Shown here piece by piece: positions 32,074-44,479 of a stretch of 64,000 bases of DNA. Made by a program: the position numbers and the translations under genes. Every line of letters starts with the position of its first letter. Position 1 is the first letter of the stretch. The stretch comes from Hermatobates lingyangjiaoensis (taxonomy: Eukaryota > Arthropoda > Insecta > Hemiptera > Hermatobatidae): contig JAPFBL010000600.1 of the NCBI GenBank assembly GCA_026182355.1, positions 62,001-126,000 of the forward strand, in the 5' to 3' direction. The notes under the pieces were generated by a model. That model searched no databases and had not been told where the DNA came from. It saw only the letters and a program-made list of their open reading frames with translations.

Positions 32074-32545
32074 CTAAAGTATATATCTGTTAGCTTTAAT
32101 AGAACACGAGTGAATAATTTGAAATTGAATTCATTATATGAATGTTGAAAACTTCATTTAATGAAATTATTATATAATTTCGAAATTAATTTATTAAATT
32201 AAACTTTAATTCTTTAATTAAAAAAAAATAAATATGAAAACTAATCACACAATACAGTTAGGTAAATATACCTGACCTGCCAAGACTTCCTATATTTCTC
32301 CAAACCGACATCTATTAACATTCCTTCATTTAAATTAATACATTTAGAACTCATTCGAAATTAATAAATCCTTTAGAATGAATTCCTTACTACAGAGATT
32401 CTCAAAGTGGGGTTCCTTAAGGACTGTCTGAAGGTTCCGCGAAAAACATGTAGAGAAAAAAATTTTCTAAATTTTTTTTTCTTTAGTGGGTTATGAATTT
32501 ATTCTGTGTTTCTTGTAAATCATGAAACCGAATAATACTTACACA
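31445..32545. other. AT-rich intronic sequence with hAT-like end fragments
   Basis: No exon seen. Two lone hAT-like ends occur: AAGTTTGGAGACCCCTGG near 31525-31542 and CAGAGATTCTCAAAGTGG near 32395-32412. I could not pair them with partners. A poly-A run lies at about 32046-32072. Confidence 0.4.
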
Positions 32546-32549
32546 CATA

Positions 32550-32690
32550 AGTAGAAAACAAGACTAAGATCTTTCAACCTAACAAGCAGTCTTCGTCAGA
32601 TTCAAAAACCCAACTGAAACACTAGATGCAGAGAACATCTGGTGAGGGGTTGAGAAGAGTGGGAGGGAAGAGTGGTATTTTCCACTTAAG
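32550..32690 (-). mobile_element. PLE family D 3' end fragment
   Basis: Minus strand CTGACGA (32599-32593) and GAAA (32575-32572) with a shortened stem II; next to it, AACATCTGGTGAGGGGTTGA matches the 3' UTR before the 21.1 kb hammerhead. It is bounded by a tandem array on the right. Confidence 0.65.
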
Positions 32691-33400
32691 TCGTGCAATC
32701 AGTTCTTATGTTGTATTTACTCAATACAGGAGAAAAGCAGATAAAACAGTATCCACATATATGATACAATTAGTTATTATGTGGTATTTACTGAACACAG
32801 GAGAAAAACAGATAAAACAGTATCCACATATATGATTCAATTAGTTATTATGTGGTATTAACAATTAAAGCGTAAAAAGTTAATAACATTGTCACCACCT
32901 AAGTCGTGCAATCAGTTCTTATGTGGTATTTACTCAATACAGGAGAAAAGCAGATAAAACAGTATCCACATATATGGTGCAATCAGTTCTTATGTGGTAT
33001 TTACAATTAAAGGGTAAAAAGTATACAACATTGTCTCCACCAAAGTCGTGCAATCAGTTCTTATGTGGTATTTACTCGATACAGTGGAAAAGCAGACAAA
33101 ATAGTATCCACATATATGGTGCAATTAGTTATTATGTGTTATTTACAATTAAAGAGTAAAAAGTTAATAACATTGTCACCACCAAGTCGTGCAATCAGTT
33201 CTTATGTGGTATTTACTCAATACAGGGGAAAAGCAGACAAAATAGTATCCACATATATTATGCAATTAGTTATTATGTGGTATTTACAATTAATGCATAA
33301 AAAGTTAATAACATTGTCTCCACCTAAGTCGTGCAATCAGTTATTATGTGGTATTTACTCAATACAGGAGAAAAGCAGATAAAACAGTATCCACATATAG
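32690..33400. repeat. ~137-bp tandem array
   Basis: About five units with GTCGTGCAATCAGTTCTTAT, GGAGAAAAGCAGATAAAACA and ATTAAAGAGTAAAAAGTTAA, including an internal half-unit duplication. Open frames on the plus strand follow the repeat and are not credible genes. Confidence 0.85.
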
Positions 33401-33509
33401 ATGTTTAATGGGTTAAACAAAGTGCTTCAAACACGTAGTGTTGTTTTCAGGTTTAAATCTAAATTACATTAATAACACAGAATTTAAACCCCTCACAACC
33501 TTTAAAATA

Positions 33510-34560
33510 TCATTATTATTTTAATGGAGCTGAGGGCCTCCCAATTAAGAAATATCACAAAACTCATCCCGACCTTCAATAATATCTTCATTATAATAGC
33601 TGAGAGCCTCCAATTCAGAAATACCACAAATTCATCCCGACCTTCAATAATATCTTCATTATAATAGCTGATAGCCTGCAATTCAGAAATATCACAAAAC
33701 CCATCACGACCTTCAACAATATCTTCATTATAATAGCTGATAGCCTCCAATTCAGAAATATCACAAAACTCATCCCGACCTTCAACAATATCTTCATTAT
33801 AATAGCTGATAGCCTCCAATTCAGAAATATCACAAAACCCATCACGACCTTCAACAATTTCTTCATTATAATAGCTGAGAGCCTCCAATTCAGAAATATC
33901 ACAAAACTCATCACGACCTTCAACAATATCTTCATTATAATAGCTGAGAACCTCCAATTCAGAAATATCACAAAACTCATCCCGACCTTCAACATTATCT
34001 TCATTATAATAGCTGAAAGCCTCCAATTCAGAAATATCACAAAACCCATCACGACCTTCAACAATATCTTCATTATAATAGCTGAGAGCCTCCAATTCAG
34101 AAATATCACAAAACCCATCACGACCTTCAACAATATCTTCATTATAATAGCTGAGAGCCTCCAATTCAGAAATATCACAAAACTCATCCCGACCTTCAAC
34201 ATTATCTTCATTATAATAGCTGAGAGCCTCCAATTCAGAAATATCACAAAACCCATCACGACCTTCAACAATATCTTCATTATAATAGCTGAGAGCCTCC
34301 AATTCAGAAATATCACAAAACTCATCCCGACCTTCAACAATATCTTCATTATAATAGCTGAGTGCCTCCAATTCAGAAATATCACAAAACCCATCACGAC
34401 CTTCAACAATATCTTCATTATAATCGCTGAGAGCCTCCAATTCAGAAATATCACAAAACTCATCCGACCTTCAATATTATCTTCATTATAATAGCTGAAA
34501 GCCTCCAATTCAGAAATATCACAAAAATCATCCCGACCTTCAACATCTTCATTATAATGT
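33510..34560 (-). repeat. 69-bp array with open 23-codon periodicity
   Basis: About 15 units of 69 bases. Because 69 is a multiple of three, two minus-strand frames stay open for about 300 codons; one reads EALSYYNEDIVEGRDGFCDI then SEL per unit. Units show mostly D/E or G/E alternations (GRDGF and GRDEF). I see no convincing splice acceptor into it, and both frames are equally open, so I treat it as a minisatellite rather than a gene. Confidence 0.8.
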
Positions 34561-34939
34561 CTGAAAGCCTCCTCACGTTTACGTTTTCTAAATAAAGAAT
34601 CATTAAAAAATTATTATTGTTGAAATTCACAAAAACTAATGATTATTTTTAAATAAATTTGTCGAAATAATTATCAACACATTTAGAATGGTTTTCTGCA
34701 ATGCATATGAAGGTAAGTGTATTATAAACCGATTTGTACAATTTTCATCATTTTTCAAAAAACATAAATTACTTTTCAAGCAATAGATTGAAGGAGTGAT
34801 GAACTATATCATTCATAGGACGTCGGCATAAGTACAGATAAATGAGAGTACGATCGATGGAATAGTCAGGCAATGCTAAAGGACTTATGTGTTTCATTTT
34901 CAATGAGAAAAAAGTTACCAATTTAAAAAAAAACAACAC

Positions 34940-35660
34940 ATATCTTCATTATAATAACTGTCAACCTCCTCATATCAAGAAATGTCAAAAAACATACCAA
35001 GCTTAACAACATCTTCACTATAATCGCCGACTGCCTCCCAATTAAGAAATATCACGAAACTCATCCCGACCTTCAACAATATCTTCATTATAATAACTGT
35101 CAACCTCCTCATATCAAGAAATGTCAAAAAACATACCAAGCTTAACAACATCTTCACTATAATCGCTGACTGCCTCCAAGTAAGAAATATCACAAAACTC
35201 ATCCCGACCTTCAACAATATCTTCATTATAATAACTGTCAACCTCCTCATATCAAGAAATGTCAAAAAACATACCAAGCTTAACAACATCTTCACTATAA
35301 TCGCTGACTGCCTCCCAAGTAAGAAATATCACAAAACTCATCCCGACCTTCAACAATATCTTCATTATAATAACTGTCAACCTCCTCATATCAAGAAATG
35401 TCAAAAAACATACCAAGCTTAACAACATCTTCACTATAATCGCTGACTGCCTCCCAAGTAAGAAATATCACAAAACTCATCCCGACCTTCAACAATATCT
35501 TCATTATAATAACTGTCAACCTCCTCATATCAAGAAATGTCAAAAAACATACCAAGCTTAACAACATCTTCACTATAATCGCTGACTGCCTCCCAAGTAA
35601 GAAATATCACCAAACCCATTACACGACCTTTAACAATATCCTCATTATAATAGCTGAGAG
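34940..35660 (-). repeat. 139-bp array derived from the 69-bp unit
   Basis: Five units of 139 bases made of two diverged 69-base halves (TCAACCTCCTCATATCAAG and ACTGCCTCCCAAGTAAG). On the minus strand each unit has AAGCTTG|GTATGT, a good donor match, after a frame reading EAVSDYSEDVVKL. Whether it is used is unknown. Confidence 0.8.
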
Positions 35661-35869
35661 TTTTCAAGGAAAAAAAAATTCCTTTTGAACAATGATTTCC
35701 CAAGTTGGAATAATAGAATGCGAGAAAAAGAAGGGAAGGTTTAGTAAAACACCATTTGAACAGCATTCTGAGTATAAAGATAATAACGAAAATGAAGGTA
35801 CTATAAAGAAAGATATATGTTATGTTGGTTTCATTTTTGTGTAAAAAAATTTTTTTCTTCAATTTTTTT

Positions 35870-37330
35870 CAAATTTTAATGAACTTGATCCAACTTACAA
35901 TATATTAAAGAAAAAAGATCCTACTAAACCGAATATTTATCAAGTTAGAATAATAAATTAAAAAAAAAGAAGGTTTTTTAGTAAAAATATCATTTTGGGA
36001 ACAAAAATAACAACCAAAATGAAGCTACTACAAAGAATGATATATTTTGGTTTCATTTTTGTGTAAAAACATTTTAATAAATTTTTAAAAAAATGTAAAA
36101 TTTTAAATAAATTTGATCAAATTTTCAATATATTTAAAGAAAAAAAGATCCTACTGAACCGAATATTTATTAAGTTAGAATAAAAAATTAAAAGAAAAAA
36201 GATTGTTTAGTTAAAATATCATTTTGGGAACAACAAAAATGGAGCTACTACAAAAAAAAATATATTTTGGTTTCAATTTTGTGTAAAAAAAATTTCAAAC
36301 ATTTTAAAAAAAATTTCAAATTTTAAATGAATTTGATCCAATTTTCAATATATATGTAAAGAAAAAAGATTCCTCTGAACCGAATATTTATCAAGTTAGA
36401 ATAAAAAATTTAAAAAAAAGTTTTTTAGTAAAAATATCATTTTGGGAACAAAAATAACAACCAAAATGAAGCTACTACAAAGAATGATATATTTTGGTTT
36501 CATTTTTGGGTCAAAAAATTTCAAACATTTTAAATCAATTTTCTCAAAATGTCTTATTAATTTAGAAAAAAGAAATACTTTCAAACAATATTTCTAAAGA
36601 ATTTTAAAAACAATTGCATAAATTAAAAATGGATTTGAACTAATTTTAAATATATTTAGAGAAAAAAGATCCTACTGAACAAAATATTTATTAAGTGAAA
36701 ATAAAAAATCCAAAAATATGCTATTTAGTAAAAGATTATTTGAATAACATTCTAAGAATAAAGATAACAACCAAAATGGAGCTACTATAAAGAAATATAT
36801 ATTTTGGTTTCATTTTTGTGTAAAAAAAATTCAAAAATTTTTAAAATTAATTTCAAATTTTAAATGAAATTTTCAATATACATATTTAGAAAAAAAAAAG
36901 ATCTTACTGAACCAAATATTTATCCAGTTAGAATATAAAATGCCAAAAAAAAAATATTTAATAAAAGACCATTTGAATATCATTCTCAGAATAAAGATAA
37001 CACTAAAATGGAGCTACTATAAAGAAATATATATTTTGATTTCCTTTTTGTGTAAAAAAAAAATTCAAAACGTTTAAAACAATTTAAAATTTTAAATGAA
37101 TTTGATCAAATTTCCAATATATTTAGAGAAAAAAGATCCACTGAACAAAATATTTATCCAGTTAGAATAAAAAATGCGAAAAAAGATGATATTTAGTAAG
37201 ACACTATTTGTATTTCCTTCTGAGAATAAAGATAACAACCAAAATGAAGCTACTACAAAGAAAGAATAAAAAATACGGGAAAAAAGGAAGTTTTTAGTAA
37301 AACACCACTTAAATAGCATTCCGATAATAA
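35870..37330. repeat. ~240-bp diverged tandem array
   Basis: About six units share AAAAAGATCCTACTGAAC, AACAACCAAAATGAAGCTAC and ATATTTTGGTTTCATTTTTG. They are AT-rich and differ by many short indels, so this is an old array. No coding. Confidence 0.7.
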
Positions 37331-37499
37331 AGATAACCAAATTGGAGTGAATGTGAATATCATCAGAGACAGACATTACCAACAATGGAAATTTTGAGTA
37401 CAAAAATTTCACGAATTTCAAAAACAACTGTATATTTTAAATGAATTACAGTTCAATATACAAGTTTGTATATTTTAAATGAATTACAGTTCAATATAC

Positions 37500-37680
37500 A
37501 TAAAGAAACAGAGAAATTAAAAACACACACTTACAAGTCTCTAATTTTCGGTTGAACCGTCTTCAGGAGAGATATGAGAGGGAAACCAAGCGCACTGGTA
37601 CAGAGACGGTTGGAGGCAGCCGAAAATTATAGACTGTAAGTGTGTGTTTTTAATTTCTCTATGTTTCTTTATGTATATTG
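37500..37680. mobile_element. PLE family C inverted pair, right arm decayed
   Basis: Left unit on the minus strand: TCTC/GAGA stem I, CTGAAGA (37566-37560), C, stem II GGTT/AACC, GAAA (37549-37546). The right unit keeps GCCGAAAATTATAGACTGTA but has lost CTGA. The outer ends read CAATATACATAAAGAAACA and its complement. Confidence 0.65.
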
Positions 37681-37784
37681 AACACTATTTGTCCATTTCG
37701 GATCATATTATCATCGAAAAAGTGTTAAATGAATTACAGGTCTACGTCATTTCGAGTTATGTCAATCTTGATAATATGTCGTTT

Positions 37785-37815
37785 TTTTATTGGGGGGGGG
37801 GGGGGGGGGGGAGAG
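37785..37815. repeat. poly-G run
   Basis: About 20 consecutive G (37793-37812), then GAGA repeats. It could form a G-quadruplex. Confidence 0.9.
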
Positions 37816-37889
37816 AGAGGATACTTTGATTACAATTTCATGTATTTAGAAGTAATTTTGTTTCAGGGTTACTGATTTACCTTTTTTGA

Positions 37890-38285
37890 TTTTTTAGAGG
37901 AAATCGAGTGGACACCCATTGGTGGGACTCTGTAACTATATTTAATCTTTATGACGACAGATGTTCACGTGAACATTCCCGTTTTAGTCGTCTTTGAAAT
38001 CGTGTGGACACCAAATTGGTGGGACTCGGTAACTATATTTAATCTTTATGACGACAGATGTTCACGTGAACATTCCCGTTTTAGTCGTCTTTGAAACCGT
38101 GTGGACACCAATTGGTGGGACTCCGTAACTATATTTAATCTTTATGACGACAGATGTTCACGTGACATTCCCGTTTTAGTCGTCTTTGAAATCGTGTGGA
38201 CACCAATTGGTGGGACTCCGTAACTATATTTAATCTTTATGACGACAGATGTTCACGTTGACATTCCCGTTTTAGTCGTCTTTGG
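37890..38285. repeat. ~96-bp tandem array, four units
   Basis: Units contain GTGTGGACACCAATTGGTGG and GACGACAGATGTTCACGTGA. Each holds two perfect short palindromes (CCAATTGG, TTCACGTGAA). Confidence 0.85.
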
Positions 38286-38519
38286 GGGTTTGTACGGATG
38301 ACTAGTAGGGAATGTAATCAGTTGGGAACTATTAAAGGACCAGTGGTCTTGAAGCTACATCAATGTTATATTTAAGTCCTTTTTTTTTTTGTGACCTCTT
38401 AAAATTTGGAAATTTAACTTATTTAGGGAAATAAATGGTCGACCTATGTTGTGTTCCCTTGTGGAGTTACCATTACAATCTAACCTAAAAACCAATTAAG
38501 GGAAATAAATTTATTGGAG

Positions 38520-39480
38520 GATCATCACTGAGATGTGGTTCTTCGAACCGGGGGGGCTAGAAGAGCCCCTGACCCTAGCTGCAGCTGAGCAGGTTCAGTA
38601 GGACCATTGGTTCGGAGTTTGAATCCGAAACTCTTAAAATAAGAAAGTACTACGGGTGGTGGGGGCCCCTGGAGGGGTTCTCTCTCATCCCGCCAACTGA
38701 GATTGGACTCGTAGTGGCTGTTGGTTCTCACCCAAGTTGGGTATAGACCCTTGTTGTCGCTGTGTAAGAAGCAGTAAGTTCTCAGTAAGATGCTTGCTTA
38801 GTATACAGGGGAGCTAGAGACCACAAACCCCTACCAGGACCTTAACTGGCATATATATATATAAAGATTTCACATAAACACGTGAAATAACAATCAGTGA
38901 TCAAACCACAATAGGTAGACTATTGTGGTCGCTGTGTGAAAAGCAGTAACTTCTCGGGCGGATACCGGGGAACTAGAGCCCCAAACCTTGACCAATAGGA
39001 ACGGACCACGATCTCAGCCAAGTGGGCTGGAATTCTGGTAGTTGTTTTAATAGACGCTTTGGCTTTTGATGGGCTACTCAGAATGGGAAAGAATGGATAC
39101 AACCCTATCTTGTGCCCTTTATATTCGTAAAGAGAGACTTATGGATCTGTTTTGGTATTATTACGCGCACCCTGTTTCTTCACCCTTTTAACGTGAAAGC
39201 TCTTTCGCCACATCTCGGAAGCACCAGGCCCTAGCCGAGGATAGAGGCAATGCCAGCCTCCGAGATACGCCCGAGGTGGACCACGCGGTGGACTTGGCCC
39301 ATTAGGGTCCCATTGTGGATAGTCTTGGTACATAGCAAGACACAAAAAGGAGAGCTTAAAAATCTCTAAAAGCCACCTGGAAGGTCCAAGTCCAAAAAAA
39401 AAAGTAGATCCATATGTTTTGAATATGAAGTGAGGACGGGAGAGTTTATAGCGGCTACATATAGAACTGCCCTGACAAGA
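38520..39480 (-). repeat. GC-rich dispersed repeat copies
   Basis: 38520-38830 is the inverted counterpart of 14820-15080. 38914-39100 repeats the CGCTGTGTGAAAAGCAGTAA theme seen at 38750 and 44445. 39180-39300 and 39668-39783 are inverted copies of each other (CCGAGATACGCCCGAGGTGG in one). A family D PLE scrap (TTTCACATAAACACGTGAAA) is inserted at 38866-38912. Confidence 0.55.
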
Positions 39481-39659
39481 CATAGAGCCGACTTTTTCAA
39501 GTTCATCGAGGTCATAAGATCAAGAAAGAGTCCAGGAGTACACTAGACCTCCGTAGACAGAAGAAGAAGATCTGTTTACTTTTGTTTTTTACTAAGTTAA
39601 TTTTTTTTTCTTTTTAAACCAGTATTAAGTTTTTGTTTTTCTTTCATTTTGTTAATTTT

Positions 39660-40040
39660 GTGATATAGGGTCGTGGAAGCTGGCCTCCGCGTGTTCCACC
39701 TCGGGCGTATCTCGGAGGCTAGTTGCCCTATCCTCGGCTAGAGCTTGGTACTTCCGAGATGCAGCGAAAGAGCTTTCACGCTAAAAAGCATCAATCTGTG
39801 CTACTAGTATACGTGATATAGCTGATAAAGCTGGGTACACGTTCTAATCAAAACAGATCCATATGTTTACTCTAACTGGAACTGGAACTGGAACATACAT
39901 GGACCTTCCAGGTGGCTTTTAGAGATTTTTAATCTCTCCATTTTATGTCTTGCTATGTACCAATACTCCCCATAATGGGCCCAAGTTAACTGTCATTGCA
40001 ACCCCTGATCTCAGGGAAACAGGAATTCCTTCCTCTCAAA
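39660..40040 (+). repeat. GC-rich dispersed repeat, opposite orientation
   Basis: Shares GTTCCACCTCGGGCGTATCT and AGGTGGCTTTTAGAGATTTT with the inverted copy at 39180-39400. No recognisable protein domain. Confidence 0.5.
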
Positions 40041-40339
40041 AGGGGGTACGACCCAACTCCTAAGAGTCATATAGAAGTCCATAAACTATCAGTATAGTTA
40101 GTGCCAGTCACTACAGTAAGACAATTGCGAAATTAATATTATCAAAGTGAAAACAAGCACCATGCGTTTCTCTATTAGGAAATGTAAAAAAAAAAAAATA
40201 AAAAAAACAGTGCACCACAATCATCTGGAAAATAGGAAAGCTCCACCAAGCATTGGATGATAATACAAGCAGGAATTTAAAAAAAGAAAAAAAAAAAAGG
40301 CGATCAGCAAGATGGGCAAAGGACTTAGAAAATACTCAC

Positions 40340-40405
40340 CATGTTTGTCTCCTCATCTCCTTTACCCTCTGAGATCCTTAGGAGTTTCTTCAATGTTTTC
40401 GTTTG
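40340..40405 (-). CDS. 66-base exon of the minus-strand gene
   Basis: Acceptor CTCTCTTTAG (AG at 40407-40406) and donor ATG|GTGAGT (40339-40334). Exactly 22 codons in phase 0 at both ends: QTKTLKKLLRISEGKGDEET then NM. The upstream exon at 46409-46296 ends in phase 0, so the junction fits. Basic then acidic; probably helical at its start. Its first ~26 bases and acceptor are copied in the array immediately upstream. Confidence 0.65.
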
Positions 40406-40965
40406 CTAAAGAGAGACAACACAATTTCTTAAAAATTAACTTTTTAAAAAAAAAGAAAAAGAACTGGAGTGGCCTACACTCAACTTTACTATAAGTAAAA
40501 ATATCATACTTCTTTGGTATATAATATAGGAGTTTCTTCAATGTTTTCGTTTGCTAAAGAGAGACAACGCAATTTCTTAAAAATTAACTTTTTTTTAAAA
40601 AAAAAAAAACGAGTGGCCTACACTCAACTTTACTATAAGTAAACATAATATCATACTTCTTTGGTATATAATATAGTAGTTTCTTCAATGTCTTCGTTTG
40701 CTAAAGAGAGACAACACAATTTCTTAAAAATTAACTTTTTTTTTAAAAAAAAAACTAGAGTGGCCTACACTCAACTTTACTATAAGTAAACATAATATCA
40801 TACTTCTTTGGTATATAATATAGTAGTTTCTTCAATGTTTTCGTTTGCTAAAGAGAGACAACACAATTTCTTAAAAATTAACTTTTTTAAAAAAAAAAAC
40901 TGGAGTGGCCTACACTCAACTTTACTATAAGTAAACATAATATCATACTTCTTTGGTATAAAAAG
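40380..40965 (-). repeat. ~148-bp array carrying a splice acceptor and exon head
   Basis: Four units. On the minus strand each ends with CTCTCTTTAG|CAAACGAAAACATTGAAG and a few bases more, identical to the acceptor and first ~26 bases of the exon at 40405, followed by intron sequence (TATATACCAAAGAAGTATGA). Only the 40405 copy continues into the full exon and donor. Confidence 0.8.
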
Positions 40966-41175
40966 ATTTCACATAAACACGTGAAATAACAATCAATGAT
41001 CAAACCACAATAACAAATGGGAAAACAAGAGTAAGATCTTTCAACCGTAACAAGCGGTCTTCGTCAGAGTCAAAAACCCAACTGGCAGGGAAAGTGACTA
41101 GTTGGGTTTTTGCCTCTGACGAAGACCGCTTGTTACGGTTGAAAGATCTTAGTCTTGTTTTCCCATTTCTTTGGT
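40965..41175. mobile_element. PLE family D inverted pair
   Basis: Left unit: CTGACGA on the minus strand (41067-41061), GAAA (41042-41039). Right unit: CTGACGA at 41116-41122, GAAA at 41141-41144. Stem II and III are intact, but stem I is changed on each side (GAGT left, CCTC right). It is inserted at the end of the 148-bp array, whose sequence (TTTCTTTGGTATATAATATA) resumes at 41166. Confidence 0.7.
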
Positions 41176-41179
41176 ATAT

Positions 41180-41990
41180 AATATATATAGAATGGAAAGC
41201 AACAGAAATTTATGTTCATTGGCAGTGATTTTTTTTTTTACAAGTAATAATATTATTCCTCTTATATCCCATATAAGTCAATAAATTCTAATATTTTTCT
41301 TATTATAAACATAAAATTTATTTCAGTGGAACCACTAAAAAAAAAATGTCTAAATCAATGTAAAAAAATATCAATAAATTCGATAAGTATAGCAGGTGAC
41401 CACTTAGTCTAGGATAAACAAAGTTTTTATAGCTTTATTACTCTTTGCAGTAATTGAAATGTCATTATTTTTTTCTTTTTAAGAAATTCGCTATAGCTAT
41501 TTTTTTGTTTCATTTTTAGGAAAATTTTCATGGTTTGTTTTTTTTTAATAATCTATGAGCACTATTAGCGTCAAAAAAAATTTTTTTTAAAAAAGAAAAT
41601 GTACTGTAACACCCTTTTGTGAATGTAATTTTAAAATCAACTTATTCTATACTTACAGTGCTATTTTTGGGTATGGTTTTATTTTAATCCGATAAACGGT
41701 ATGGCTTGTATCGTTCTCACAAACTTCCAGATTGAATTATAAGTCAAATTCTATATGCATTATAAATTTTACTCGAATCTCCCAAGGCAGGTCCTGACAT
41801 TAAAAAGGATTCAAATGGCTATTATAATTATTATAAAATAAAACAGTTTTTAAATATGCACAGTAATAAAGAAACGATATTTTTTTTCATCTCAAAGATT
41901 ATTTTAAATTTATCGTGTTTGATGAAACAAAAACGGAGACGTTTTTATGTACAGTAAAATTAAAATATTTAGAGTACCTCAAAACATGTA
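41180..41990. other. AT-rich intronic sequence
   Basis: No exon, element end or repeat recognised. Confidence 0.4.
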
Positions 41991-43450
41991 AAGCTATACA
42001 TTTATGAAAAAACGAAAATATTTAGAACACCCCAAAACATGTAAAGCTATATATTTATGAAAAACGTTTTATGCATAACAGTAAAGTAAAAAGATTGGAG
42101 GATCTCAAAACGTGTAAAGTTATCCATATATGAACCTCTATTCTTTATATACAGTAAAGGAAAAAGATTGGAGGACCTCAAAACGTGTAAACCTATCCAT
42201 ATATGAACCTATATTCTTCATATACAGTAAAGGAAAAAGATTATACAACCTCAAAACATGTAAACCTATCCATATATGAAGCTCTATTCTTTATATACAG
42301 TAAAGTAAAAAGATTGGAGGACCTCAAAACGTGTAAAGCTATCCATATATGAACCTCTATTCTTTATATACAGTAAAGGAAAAAGATTGGAGGACCTCAA
42401 AACGTGTAAAGCTATCCATATATGAACCTCTATTCTTTATATACAGTAAAGGAAAAAGATTAGAGGACCTCAAAACGTGTAAAGCTATCCATATATGAAC
42501 CTCTATTCTTTATATACAGTAAAGTAAAAAGATTAGAGGACCTCAAAACGTGTAAAGCTATCCATATATGAACCTCTATTCTTTATATACAGTAAAGGAA
42601 AAAGATTAGAGGACCTCAAAACGTGTAAAGCTATCCATATATGAACCTCTATTATATACAGTAAAGCAAAAAAATTATAGGACCTCAAAACATGTAAACC
42701 TACCCATATATGAGTATGGATACAGCATGTTTTTACAGTAAAGTAAAAAGATTGGAGGACCTCAAAACATGTAAACCTACCCATATATGAACCTCTATTC
42801 TTTATATACAGTAAAGTAAAAAGATTATACAACCTCAAAACATGTAAACCTATCCATATATGAACCTCTATTATATGCAGTAAAGTAAAAAGATTAGAGG
42901 ACCTCAAAAAAAAAACAAACAGAACAAAATATGAAAATTTATTTTATATTAATATAGTAAACGTAAAATATTGAGAGTACCTCAAAACGTGTAAACCTAT
43001 CCATTTATAGAATATCGTAGAAAATTGTTTTCTACCAATAGTAAAGTAAAAAGATTATAGGACCTCAAAACTTGTAAACCCATAGAAATCGGAAAATAGA
43101 TTTTTCTTTTAAACAGTAAACTTAAAATATTTAAACCTCAAAACAAGCAAAACCATCAAAATTTGGAAATTTACTTGTTTATATAGTACACTAAAAATAT
43201 TTAGAGTACCTCAAACATGTAATCCTATTGATATACACAAATCAATTTTTTATATATAACAAACAAAAAAAAAAGCTTAAAGGACCTCAAAAAACTTGCA
43301 AAGTCATAAAATCTGAAACTCGATTTTTCATTTATATTGTAAACTAAAAAAATATTTAGAGTACCTCAAAAACTTCTAAACCTATCCAACGATTAAAATT
43401 TAATTTTTAATACATAGTAAATTAAAAAGATTCAGAAAGGTCTCAAAACG
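41990..43450. repeat. ~72-bp tandem array with degenerate right flank
   Basis: About 13 good units (ACCTCAAAACGTGTAAAGCT, ATATATGAACCTCTATTCTT) to about 42910, then progressively diverged ones to about 43450. The open minus-strand frame follows the repeat and is not a gene. Confidence 0.85.
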
Positions 43451-43633
43451 TATAATTCCATCGAAATTTGAAAATCTATTTTGGAGCATAATTTGACTCA
43501 AAACTTATAATGTTAGAAAAATTATAACTTGTAAGTTATTTCAAAATAATGGATATACAGCCATCCAAACATCAGAGATGGAATAAACCATTGTTTTCAC
43601 TTGACCAACCCGTCAGCACCACATCCTTGTGTC

Positions 43634-43672
43634 TTCCTGATGCTGAACACAAAATGTTCGAAACGCGTTGAA
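43634..43672 (+). ncRNA. hammerhead-like motif, A9 replaced
   Basis: Stem I TTC/GAA, CTGATGC (43637-43643; the last A of CTGANGA is C), stem II GAACA/TGTTC, GAAA (43660-43663), stem III ACGCGT, T at the cleavage site. The architecture matches the PLE hammerheads, but the core change should abolish cleavage. A second, more decayed relative on the minus strand (TCGAAACGTTAG) ends near 43802. Confidence 0.5.
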
Positions 43673-43849
43673 TAAAACTTCATTTGTATGCAGACTTTTG
43701 TTTGTTTATCCATTTTACCTCAGAATGAGTAAATACCACACAATTACGGATTGCATAACTAATGATTCAAAAAGATTGATTAACAATACCAAGATACCAA
43801 ACCAACTTCTTTTCTAACGTTTCGAAAATGTATAGTTTCTACTTCAAGG

Positions 43850-44475
43850 ATACAGGTCGGCAATCACTAATCTGGCAAATTTGTGACCAGCAGGGCACCG
43901 GATTAATGATTAGTTCAGCCTGTATATAGAAAACCAGTAGCTAACACAAACTCTTATCAATGGGAACGGACTTTGAACTCAGCTGATTGGACTGGACAAC
44001 TGGTACTTGCCTAGTAGAGGCACTGCTCTGGACGGGACGAATAGATACCACCCCTTCGAGCCCTTATATGTTCAGTTCATATAACTAGCACAGACCAGGT
44101 GGCGTTTAACCAACGATCTCCTTCTTTATGAATCGTTTTCTCTTGAGGTACTAACAACACTCCTCACAATGACGCCCTGATGAGGTCCGATGAACCTCTA
44201 GTAGCAAGCTAGTAGGGGTAGCAGGCGACACTTCGGAGGAGGACGACCGAGTTCAAAGGAATCCAATGATAGTCATAAAACTGTAAGGCATTATAGGCTT
44301 AATCTGACCACTAAAATATTGAGGAACCACGGGGACGGGATACCTCATGCTGAACCTTGTGGGTATTATGTCCCGTCATTAGTGTTGGACTCATAGTAGT
44401 CTGGTTTCCTCTCCCAAGAAGGGTAGACTGTCCCGTGTTGAACGGCGTCACTGTGTGAGAAGTAGACATCGACTA
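43850..44475. repeat. dispersed repeat related to the 38.5-39.5 kb family
   Basis: Shares themes such as GGGAACGGACTTTGAACTCAG, CACTGTGTGAGAAGTAGACA and CTCCCAAGAAGGGTAGAC with the GC-rich family at 14.8, 38.7 and 39.0 kb. Identity unknown. Confidence 0.4.
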
Positions 44476-44479
44476 AGTC

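Noticed and set aside
33502..34508. Two overlapping ~300-residue minus-strand open frames as protein genes
   Set aside because: Both frames are open only because the 69-bp unit is a multiple of three and lacks stops. There is no start context, no splice sites I trust and no domain, so I list the array only.
37894..37935. Plus-strand terminal exon (acceptor TTGATTTTTTAG, then EEIEWTPIGGTL and stop)
   Set aside because: The segment is simply the first unit of the 96-bp array, the other units lack the acceptor, and no upstream exon was found.
42533..42907. 124-residue minus-strand open frame
   Set aside because: It follows the 72-bp array and has a repetitive, Phe/Leu/Tyr-rich low-complexity product.
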